The position numbers were made by a program, and so were the translations under genes. Below the pieces are notes generated by a model. That model ran no database searches and was not told the origin of the DNA. It worked only from the letters and a program-made list of their open reading frames with translations. 64,000 nucleotides of DNA from GWE2-42-39 sp942493345 (GTDB taxonomy: Bacteria; Bacteroidota; Bacteroidia; Bacteroidales; Prolixibacteraceae): NCBI GenBank assembly GCA_942493345.1, contig OW818695.1, positions 1,302,001 to 1,366,000 of the forward strand, read 5' to 3'. How positions within the stretch are numbered: the first letter of the stretch is position 1; every line of letters begins with the position of its first letter. Below, piece after piece: positions 53,454-62,300 of the stretch.

Positions 53454-55502
53454 CTAGAAAATGAATATTCCTCTCTGTCCCCTTCTCCTAATTTCTCCCT
53501 TGCGAACAACCTTAACAATAGTCCTTCTGTTTACTTCATGTTCTTCTTCCGTACATTCCACTCCATTTGCACATCGGTTCAACAACTTGGTTTCCCCATA
53601 TCCTTCGTATTGTATCCGGGCCGGATCAATTCCCCGGTCGACCAAATATTCAAAAGCGGAACGAGCCCTTCTTTTTGAAAGAAGTAAATTGTAATCATCG
53701 CTTCCCCTGGAATCGGTATGCGATTCAAGCCTGATTTCCAGGTCGGGGTATTCAATCATAATAGCCAATAAACGATCAAGTACTTCGGCCGCATCGGTCC
53801 GGATGTCCCACTTGTCCAGGTCGTAATTGATATACTCTAACTCGAGAACCTGGACCGCTTCTCCATTTTCTTCTTCCATTTTCAACGGCTCAGGATAATC
53901 AGCTGCCGAACTGGAAATTTCTTCAGCAAGAGGCACTTCCGGAGCCAGGCTTTCGAGATACATCTCAACAACTACTTCCTGGTTCGGTCTCAGCCCCATG
54001 GTTGAAACCGCTTTTTTATCTTCTGAATACATTTCTTTCCGGGCCAACAGCGAATATTCTTCTCCCTTGTTGAGTTCAAATTCGAATGCGCCGTTCGGTC
54101 TCGACTGCGAAGTGTAAACGGTTTTCCCGGCGCTGTTTATCAACGAAATTTCGACATTGCTTAAAGGTTCTTCGGTGACCCGGTCGCGTATCAGTCCGCG
54201 AATAATAACCGGCACCCGGGTAATCTTCATATAATAAATATCGTCGTCGCCTTTCCCCGATGTACGGTTGGAGCTAAAATATCCCTGCATCCCATATTTA
54301 TCGAGTACAAGGGCGAAATCGTCCCTCGAACTGTTCACCGGGTAACCCATGTTTTCAATTGTATTGAAAACGCCGTTTTCAGGAACAGAAAAGAAAATAT
54401 CCAATCCGCCGAGGCCGCCATGCCCGTTGGAAGCAAAGTACAAAACCCCTTCTTTGCTGATAAACGGAAAAAGTTCATTGGCTTCGGAATTCACTTTCGG
54501 ACCCAGATTATAAGGAGTACTCCAGCGGCTTTCAGAATAAATCGAAAAATAAATATCGGTACCGCCATACCCTCCGGGCATATCGCTTGCGAAATACAAC
54601 ACGTTGCCGGTGGTATCGATAGAAGGATGCCCTATCGAATATTCATTGCTATTGAAACGGAAGCTGCCATCGTATTCCCAACCATTTTCACCATTTTTTG
54701 CAAAATTGGTTTTCAGGTTAACCACCCCATCTTTGTTTTTCAGGCTACGGCTTTTTGCTGAATTATTTATGGTATAAAAAATCCGGTCGTTTTTCTCATC
54801 ATAGGTCATTGGCCCATCATGGAAGTTGGTTTTCAGTTTGGGCGCAAATGGTTTCGGATTCCGAAGGTCGCCGTTTGGCAAAATCTGGGCAACGTACATA
54901 TCTAAGTACGGAAGCTCGTTCCACCCATAAGTTCGTTTCGTTGCCGTGCCCGACAGCGAAGTTGACGAGAAAACAAGTTCATTCTTGTAATAAGCCGGAC
55001 CCATATCCGACCCCTTGGTATTTGTTGATACATTCCGAATGATATATTTCGACGAATCGCGTACCAGGAACTGAATGTATTCCAGCATTGAAACTTCCAT
55101 CAGGGTACGGGCATCATCCGGTTTCAAAACGGCATAATCGCGCATCACTTTTTCAGCCTCGGCATACTTTCCATTGCTTTTCAGAGCCTGTGCATACTGA
55201 TAAAGGTCAGAGGCCTCTGCAGAACCTTTCCGGACAAGAACACCCAACCATTTTTCAACTTCCTCGCTTTTGCCTATGTTGTTATTCGCTTCGGCAAGCC
55301 GGCGGATTACGTAATTATCAGCGCTGTCGCGTTCATACGAATATTCGTAATATTCAATGGCTGCAACAAAATTGAAATCCCTGAAATTACTATCGCCCAG
55401 ACGTACTGCCATTTTTTGCGAATACCCGGCTGAGGCCAGCGCCAGAAAAAGCGCCAGTATCAAAATTCCTTTTTTGTATGTTTCTGATAAACTCATTTTC
55501 AT
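53454..55502 (-). CDS. PorE-like OmpA-family protein (TPR, PD40 propeller, CRD, OmpA)
   Basis: A 682-residue periplasmic/outer-membrane protein that should bind peptidoglycan and support the T9SS. In order: signal peptide to about residue 28; TPR-like helices (FNFVAAIEYYEYSYER, NGKYAEAEKVMRDYA); PD40/WD40-type propeller blades (MGPAYYKNELVFSST, IFYTINNS, VLYFASDMPGGYGGTDIY, VLYFASNGHGGLGGLDIF, GYFSSNRTSGKGDDDIY). Next come a carboxypeptidase-regulatory-like domain (IRGLIRDRVTEEPLSNVEISL) and an OmpA domain (RLESHTDSRGSDDYN, LSKRRARSAFEYLV). That is the domain order reported for PorE of Porphyromonas. It follows the PorP/SprF gene by five bases. Confidence 0.9.
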   Translation of the reverse strand: MKMSLSETYKKGILILALFLALASAGYSQKMAVRLGDSNFRDFNFVAAIEYYEYSYERDSADNYVIRRLAEANNNIGKSEEVEKWLGVLVRKGSAEASDLYQYAQALKSNGKYAEAEKVMRDYAVLKPDDARTLMEVSMLEYIQFLVRDSSKYIIRNVSTNTKGSDMGPAYYKNELVFSSTSLSGTATKRTYGWNELPYLDMYVAQILPNGDLRNPKPFAPKLKTNFHDGPMTYDEKNDRIFYTINNSAKSRSLKNKDGVVNLKTNFAKNGENGWEYDGSFRFNSNEYSIGHPSIDTTGNVLYFASDMPGGYGGTDIYFSIYSESRWSTPYNLGPKVNSEANELFPFISKEGVLYFASNGHGGLGGLDIFFSVPENGVFNTIENMGYPVNSSRDDFALVLDKYGMQGYFSSNRTSGKGDDDIYYMKITRVPVIIRGLIRDRVTEEPLSNVEISLINSAGKTVYTSQSRPNGAFEFELNKGEEYSLLARKEMYSEDKKAVSTMGLRPNQEVVVEMYLESLAPEVPLAEEISSSAADYPEPLKMEEENGEAVQVLELEYINYDLDKWDIRTDAAEVLDRLLAIMIEYPDLEIRLESHTDSRGSDDYNLLLSKRRARSAFEYLVDRGIDPARIQYEGYGETKLLNRCANGVECTEEEHEVNRRTIVKVVRKGEIRRRGQRGIFIF

Positions 55503-55507
55503 ATCAA

Positions 55508-56461
55508 TTAGAAATACCTTGGAGACTTCACCCTTCCACGTCCGAAGTTGAAGTCGTAACTAACCGTAATTTCATGGGTGCCGTTGTTAAAAGCACCCAG
55601 ATCGTTCACCGACAGATCGTATGAATATCCAATTTTCAGCTGATTGGTGACCTGAATTTGCATCAACCCACCAAAAGAATCGCCCAGCCGGTACATAGCC
55701 CCCAGCCATAATCGATCATAAATCAAAAATTGAGCAGAGAAATCAATAGAGATCGGAGCATTCTGAACATACTTCACCATAAAATGAGGTTTGAATTTCA
55801 GGATGCGGTTGACATCGAAAACATAACCCGACATAAGAAATAAGTGCAACTCTTCACGGTTTACGTACTCGCTTGAAAAGCCCCCGTCATGTGGATTAAT
55901 TACATTCTCGATGAGTTTTGGAGCCGAAAGTCCGGCATAAAAACGTTCGGTATAATAATATACACCAACGCCAACATTGGGCAAAAACCGATGAAATTGG
56001 TCGGTTTGGAAAACGTAATCGTTTTGATCGATCAGTTCCAGATCGGTATAATTTGCCGCATAGAAGTTTACACCGCCTTTCAGCCCAAAGGCCAGGTAGC
56101 GGCGTCGGTCGAAATCAATGGTATAGGAGTAATCAATATTAACGCCTGTTTGAGAGATAGGCCCAATCTTATCTTTCAAAAAAGATAAGCCAAGCCCCAT
56201 GCGGTATTTGGTAATGGGAGAATGTACTGAGAATGTTTGGGTTTCGGGAGCGCCGTTAATTCCTACCCACTGGTTGCGGGAAACTGCGTTGAAACTAAGC
56301 ATATCGTTGGAACCGGCGTAGGCAGGGTTAATAGACAACACATTACTCATGTACTGTGTGTACATGGTCTCCTGCTGTGCATTTGCATTGGATGATATCA
56401 ATAACATCACAAATACAAATACTGCATAGTATATGTTTCTATGTATTACTCCCGTTACCAT
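55508..56461 (-). CDS. PorP/SprF family T9SS protein, second copy
   Basis: A 317-residue outer-membrane barrel with a signal peptide (about residues 1-28, ending NANAQ). The mature start, QQETMYTQYMSNVLSINPAYAGSNDM, is the PorP/SprF hallmark. The middle has RNQWVGINGAPETQTFSVHSPI and the end VSYDFNFGRGRVKSPRYF. In Flavobacterium, SprF is encoded beside the adhesin SprB and is needed for its surface display. Here the gene lies downstream of a giant adhesin on the same strand, a matching arrangement. Its first codons, ATGGTAACGGGAGTA, resemble the right end of the nearby array units. Confidence 0.93.
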   Translation of the reverse strand: MVTGVIHRNIYYAVFVFVMLLISSNANAQQETMYTQYMSNVLSINPAYAGSNDMLSFNAVSRNQWVGINGAPETQTFSVHSPITKYRMGLGLSFLKDKIGPISQTGVNIDYSYTIDFDRRRYLAFGLKGGVNFYAANYTDLELIDQNDYVFQTDQFHRFLPNVGVGVYYYTERFYAGLSAPKLIENVINPHDGGFSSEYVNREELHLFLMSGYVFDVNRILKFKPHFMVKYVQNAPISIDFSAQFLIYDRLWLGAMYRLGDSFGGLMQIQVTNQLKIGYSYDLSVNDLGAFNNGTHEITVSYDFNFGRGRVKSPRYF

Positions 56462-56522
56462 TATATCTTTTTGTCCCTTAATCTCATGAGGGAACTAAGC
56501 ATACCCCCAGAAATTAATCGCC

Positions 56523-56551
56523 CAAACTTAGTATTTGACATTGGGAACAAA
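56523..56551 (-). promoter_or_regulatory. Promoter of the PorP/SprF-PorE-like pair
   Basis: Minus strand: TTTG at 56548-56551, 17 bases, then TAAGTTTG at 56523-56530, a perfect -7 box. The predicted leader is about 55 bases. The pair can therefore be expressed separately from the adhesin upstream. Confidence 0.6.
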
Positions 56552-56715
56552 AACAAGCATTGAGCAAACGGGGAAACAGAGGTATCAAAAGCACAACCAC
56601 AACTATCAACAAGGAATTGTTAATATCAAACAAGCTATAGTTATGTAAAGCAAAGAATTAAAGAGGATTCAAATTAAAAAAGACAAATGATACTTATTGA
56701 GGGCGAATACATTAT

Positions 56716-59373
56716 CTACCGGTCGAGGTATACTGATCCGGAAACCTTTTCTCCGTTATCAAATTGCATTGTGTAGAAATACGTTCCTGTAGGAACGTCT
56801 CCTTGACTAAGCCGTAATCCGGTATTGGCTTTGCCGTCCCAATATCCATCTCTTCCTTCGCCTAGTCCATAGTTTTCTGATTTGTACACAGCATTGCCCC
56901 AACGGTTGACGATTTCAATTTTCACCCTGTTATATTTCGAAATACCCACGACTTCAAACAGGTCGTTGACCCCATCGCCGTTCGGTGAGAACGCATCGGG
57001 GACAAAGAATTCCTGATCATTGATAATTACCAAAACGGCAGCTTCATCGCAATTCAGGAAGTAATCGCAGATCATATAAACAAATTCATCATTCCCTGCA
57101 TAATATTGATCGGGGGTATAATTAATCAGCGAATCGGCAACAACCACCGCAATACCATGATTCGGCGGCACTTTGATGGAAATACTTGAAGGATCGATAT
57201 CTCCCTGGGGTATATCGTTGGAAGCAACATTAATATCGATCGTTTTATTTAAATCCATCTCAACCGTATCCGCTATGGCCTGGATATATTGTCCTACGAT
57301 CAACGAATCTTTATTTGAACATCCATAGGAATCAGTTACTTCTAAATAATATTTACCAAGCCCGCTGATTTGTGCTGTCGAATTGGTTTGCCCGTTCAGG
57401 ATGATCCCGTCGTTGGTCCACCAACGGAAGGAAATACCAGTTCCCGTGCTTTCCGAGCCATCGGCAATTAACGTGGATGTCGGCGATTCAACAAATACAA
57501 TTCCATCGGTAACTGCATCCGGACAATCGACAATCTGTACCCGTATCGTTGCCGTACTCGTCAGACCATTTTCATCCGTTACGGTCAATGTATATTCGGT
57601 GTTATCGCCGGGCGTAAAACGAGGTTTGGCGATTGTTGGGTTATCAAGGTAAATAGTTGGTTCCCAACGGTAGCGAAGAGTTGTTTCCCCGGTCGTCTGA
57701 CTGGCATCAATAATGACACCTTCGATATTGCAACATCCCAACGAAACGGTATTACCTCCTGCAATAATAATGTTTGGACTGCGGTTTACAACCGTTCTGG
57801 CAACAGAAATATTATTACTGAAATCAGGATCCCACACATCACTAATCACCGAAGATAAATTGGTGATTATCTCAGGCGCAGCTGCTCCCACCGTCCCGGT
57901 TATATAAATAACAGCCGACTGATTTACATCCAGATCTCCAACAACCAAAATATTTGGCCACGCTTTGGAAGTGGAACTGTTGCCAATCCGGTACGTTGCA
58001 TTTTTTATATACCCCGGAAGGTAATCTACGACCCTGACATTAACCGCTTTTGAATTGCCAAGATTAGTAATCAGGAGTTCAAAAGAAATTTCCTCGTTTA
58101 CACGAAGTATCGGGGTCGCTGTCTTCTTAATAGAAAGGTTTGCATATTGTACCGGAGCGGGTAATACGGTAATCGAAACGGTTGCATTATCGCAAATTCC
58201 TGAACTGCTGTCGCAAATTTCATAAACAAAATGGTCAACCCCCTCGTAGCCGGTTCTTGGTGTATAGGTAAAAGAACCGTCGGCATTAATAACGACGTTT
58301 CCGTTCACAGGGACGACAAGCGGAGACCGATTCAACTGAAGAGTCGCACTACTATAAATATCGTTATCCAGAATATTCCCTGAAATAGCAGCTCCATAAG
58401 TAAAGAATGCATCATCTGCTGCAAAAATCAGGTTGTTTTCTTTTTCCATGACGCTGATTGAAACAACCGCACTGGAACAGACTTCGGAAAATTGTCCGCA
58501 CAATTCGTAACCAAACTGATCAACGCCAACAAAACCAATGGCCGGAGTATACGTGTAATTACCATTCGAACCGATTGTTACCGAACCATAAGAAGGTCCG
58601 GAGATAGGTTGTACATTTAACACCATTGGTTCCCCTGAAGGAGAATAGTCATTTGAAAGTACATTACTGGTAACTGCCGTACCAGCCGTTGTTTCGGTTT
58701 CGTCATTGTTTGCAACCGGGCCGTTTTTAATCTCAATCGGAATTACAGTAATGACCACCTCCATGGTATCGCAGTCAGCCGGAGGGTCATCGGTACAAAC
58801 AATGTAAAAGAAATTATCTTCACCGGTATAATTATTAGCAGGAGTATATGTATAAGCCCCGTTGGTATTCAAAACAACGTCACCATGTTTGGGCTGCATG
58901 TAAAGAGTGGTTCTCGAATTTACTTCGAAATAGTCATCATCGTTCGTCAGTACGTTACCACTAACCGACTGGTTTTGGATCGTTGTATTTATATCGTTGG
59001 TTGCCTGACGATCGGCAACAATGGTATCCTTTACTGTAATAGAAATGGTAGCTTGTGCGCATTTTACAGGTATGCCGTCATCACATACTTCGTAGGTAAT
59101 GCTGTCGTTTCCGGCAAAACCAACGTTCGGGGTATACGAGAATAAACCATTCGCTGATAATGTAACAGATCCGTTCAAAGGCCCGGCAACAGGGGTCGTT
59201 TTCACCTTCAATACATCATCATCCGGATCTGAATCATTTGTTAGTACATTCCCGGTTTTTGTTTCCCCTGGCAAACAGAAAAGATCGTCATTAACAGTAA
59301 CCGGAGGCCGGTTTATTATCATGGTAATTAAACAGTTGCCTTGCTGCACTTGATGGGTTCGCCATCGTCGCAT
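56716..59373 (-). CDS. Giant T9SS adhesin, C-terminal part (type B sorting domain)
   Basis: An 885-codon frame that is almost certainly the continuation of the frame ending at 59328; sequence before the NRPPVTVNDD block is out-of-phase. It holds four cadherin-like/Ig repeats with NDSDPDDD-type calcium sites. A DUF11 domain follows (LSIKKTATPILRVNEEISFELLITNLG), then two Ig/PKD-like domains and one more cadherin-like repeat. The gliding-motility C-terminal domain (CHU_C/type B) ends it: VPDAFSPNGDGVNDLFEV, VEIVNRWGN-type IEIVNRWGNAVY, YWDGK and GTYFYTMQF. That domain directs export by the T9SS made by genes like those at 9-15 kb. A stop precedes the PorP/SprF gene by 254 bases. Confidence 0.88.
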   Translation of the reverse strand: MRRWRTHQVQQGNCLITMIINRPPVTVNDDLFCLPGETKTGNVLTNDSDPDDDVLKVKTTPVAGPLNGSVTLSANGLFSYTPNVGFAGNDSITYEVCDDGIPVKCAQATISITVKDTIVADRQATNDINTTIQNQSVSGNVLTNDDDYFEVNSRTTLYMQPKHGDVVLNTNGAYTYTPANNYTGEDNFFYIVCTDDPPADCDTMEVVITVIPIEIKNGPVANNDETETTAGTAVTSNVLSNDYSPSGEPMVLNVQPISGPSYGSVTIGSNGNYTYTPAIGFVGVDQFGYELCGQFSEVCSSAVVSISVMEKENNLIFAADDAFFTYGAAISGNILDNDIYSSATLQLNRSPLVVPVNGNVVINADGSFTYTPRTGYEGVDHFVYEICDSSSGICDNATVSITVLPAPVQYANLSIKKTATPILRVNEEISFELLITNLGNSKAVNVRVVDYLPGYIKNATYRIGNSSTSKAWPNILVVGDLDVNQSAVIYITGTVGAAAPEIITNLSSVISDVWDPDFSNNISVARTVVNRSPNIIIAGGNTVSLGCCNIEGVIIDASQTTGETTLRYRWEPTIYLDNPTIAKPRFTPGDNTEYTLTVTDENGLTSTATIRVQIVDCPDAVTDGIVFVESPTSTLIADGSESTGTGISFRWWTNDGIILNGQTNSTAQISGLGKYYLEVTDSYGCSNKDSLIVGQYIQAIADTVEMDLNKTIDINVASNDIPQGDIDPSSISIKVPPNHGIAVVVADSLINYTPDQYYAGNDEFVYMICDYFLNCDEAAVLVIINDQEFFVPDAFSPNGDGVNDLFEVVGISKYNRVKIEIVNRWGNAVYKSENYGLGEGRDGYWDGKANTGLRLSQGDVPTGTYFYTMQFDNGEKVSGSVYLDR
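59328..59332 (-). other. Apparent frameshift in the adhesin gene
   Basis: The upstream frame ends ...KCSKATV then TAA, but one base back the other frame continues LITMIINRPPVTVNDD. That is what other repeats have at this place (for example ATVTITV followed by APFAADD). Adding one T to the TTT run (59330-59332 as AAA on the plus strand) would fuse the two frames. No canonical slippery heptamer is present, so a mutation or sequencing error is likelier than programmed shifting. Confidence 0.8.
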
Positions 59374-62300
59374 ACCTGATAAACAAACTGGTCAGATCCT
59401 TCCCATATCCCCGCATTGAGAATATATTCATACGTACCATCAGATTTCATGGTAACAGTTCCTTTCGATGGACTGCTAAAAATGGTAAAGATTAAGTTAT
59501 CGCCATCCGGATCCGAATCGTTCAGGCTAACATCTCCAGACAAAGTGCTTCCAGTAATAAATTCAGCATCGTCGGCAGCAAACGGGGCATTATTCCCTTC
59601 ACCCATCGCCTTAACGGTAATGGTTACTGTAGCCCGGGAGCATAACGATGAACTGGCATCGTCGCATATTTCATAAACAAATTGGTCTATTCCTTCAAAA
59701 TCATTATTCGGAGTATAGGTAAATGTTCCGTCTTTATGGAATTCGAGAACACCATTTTTCACATTTGATGTAATACTGCTTACAGAAAAATTATTCATGT
59801 CGGGATCAAAGTCATTCAGCAACATGTTTCCTGAAACCGGTTTGTTGATCGAGGTGGATATTTCATCTTCATTAGCTACCGGCGCACGGTTACCTGCAAC
59901 AGCCGGACGAACTTCGATGGTCACCATAGCTGTATCGCAAAGTATCGGGCTGGTTCCTACTTCACAGATTACATACATAAAGAAATCTTCACCTGTAAAA
60001 TTATTGTTGGGCATATACGTATAGGTCCCGTTGGTTTGCAACACTACCTTTCCGTTCGACGGAGGCGCATAAGGCGTTGAAATAAGCGCTATCGGATTAC
60101 CATCTGGATCCGAGTCGTTGGTCAGCACATTACCCGACACGGCAGCATTCATCAATGTGTTGTTGATATCGTTCATAGCAACCGGCTGATGGTTTATAAC
60201 AGCGGCCTTTGTAATAGTGATTATCACTTGTGCATCTGTACATTTCGAAGGAGAACCATCGTCGCAAACCTGGTAAGTAAAGGAGTCGGAACCTACATAC
60301 GTCGAAGCCGGAGTGTAAGTAAACGTGCCATTCGGATTAATAATAACAGAACCATGCTGTGGGTTAACAACCGGACTTGTATTGTATATTAAATTATCCT
60401 GATTCGGATCGCTGTCATTTTCCTTCAAGCTGCCGGATATGGTCATTTTTTCTTCTGTAATAAAGGAATCGTTCCCGGCAACAGGTCCGTCGTTAAAGAA
60501 CGATATATCGACATATTGTTCGACACAAAGACTTGCCGTTGCATTGTCGCATACCCTGTAAATAAACTGATCGATTCCTTTTGCCCCTGTAAATGGGAAA
60601 TAAGAAAATATACCATTGGAATTCATAATAACAATTCCTTGTGTTGGCTTAACAAATAAGGTTGTGTTATAGACCAATGCATTCCCATCCGGATCAGAAT
60701 CGTTTGTCGAAACATTATCCGAGAAAGGCTGATTATCGTATACTACGTACACATCTCTCTGAGCAACCGGCGGCAGATTTAGAATAGCCACAGCAATAGT
60801 TGCAATTCCCGAATTAACCGGAGGACAAACCCCATTGGTAACTACGGCCCTGTATATAGTTGTTTGACTTAAATTTGTTACTGTCAGCGTTGTGTTTGTA
60901 TTGCTAATATCAGTCCAATTGGCTCCATTATTGGTTGATTGTTGCCATTTACTAATTGTACCACTATGCCCTGATAAAGTTAAAGTGGTGGAATTCGCAC
61001 CTGAAACAACCGATCCACCTCCGGAAATAGTACCTCCAACAGGATTCTGACTAACCGTAATATAACCGATTTTTGTCTCGGTATCGGATGCCCCGTCGGT
61101 AATTATCAGCGAAATCGTTTTTGTACCGCTGCTTGTATATGCAACGGGATGCGGGCCAACTGTATTGGCAGTGGCAGGGCTGGCTCCGATGCCAAAGTCC
61201 CAATTATAAACCGTACTTCCCGATGTACCGATAGACGTATTGGTAAAGGTAACCGTTGAACTTTCACAAATGGAAAGCGGTGTTCCCGAAAAGTTTGCCG
61301 TCATACCACACCCTTGTAAAGTAACCGCCAATGTACGGGCAGCTCCCATACACCCGGCAGCATTGGTCTCGGTCACAGTAATATCTCCGCTGTTTGAACC
61401 AAAATTAACCGTTACTGAATTATTGTTCGGACCGGTTGCCCCGGAAGTAATTGTCGCCCCTGATGGTACAGTCCACGCATACGTGGAACCGCTGGTTAGC
61501 GAAACATTGTATGTGATGCCTGTTGCGTTGCAGGCAGGGGCGCTGTTGCCGGTAATAGCAGATGTAGTGGGTACAGATATGTTCTGAATAATTACTACCG
61601 ATTCGGTATCAGTACAGCCATTGGACGAAGTAACCGTAACGGTATATGTGGCAGGAGCAGTAACTGACAGCGCAGCATCAGTGCCGACTACCGTTGTTCC
61701 GTTCGACCACGAATAAGTTCCGCCGCCGGTAGCCGTCAAACTGATCGAGGTACGGCTGCAGGTCAGTTCGGTTGAACCTGTATTGTTGGTGATGCCCGCG
61801 GTCGGGAATGTTATGTTCTGGGTAATCGTAACCGATTCTGTATCGGTACAGCCATTGGCCGAAGTGACGGTAACGGTATAGGAAGCAGGAGCGGTAACCG
61901 ATAGCGCTGCATCAGTGCCGACTACCGTTGTGCCGTTCGACCACGAATAAGTCCCGCCGCCGGTGGCTGTCAAACTGATCGAGGTACGGCTGCAGGTCAA
62001 CTCGGTCGCACCTGTATTGTTGGTGATGCCCGCTGTCGGGAATGTTGTGTTCTGGGTAATTACCTTGTTGGTCGTAGTACTACACCCGTTATCCGGATCT
62101 GTTATTGTGGCCGTGTAGGTTCCCGCTGCATCTACTGTCAATGTCGCTGCATCTGCTCCCGAAACAATATGTCCGCCAGTGGTGGTCCAGGCATACGTCA
62201 GATTCGAGGTCCCAGCTTTGTCTGTTGCACTGGCTGTCAAATTAATCGTGGTAGTGGTACAGGTTAATATCGTTGTCGGGGAACTCACAGATGCCCCACT

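Noticed and set aside
59328..59345. Programmed ribosomal frameshift in the adhesin
   Set aside because: A -1 shift would be needed, but no X-XXY-YYZ slippery heptamer or downstream pseudoknot was seen.
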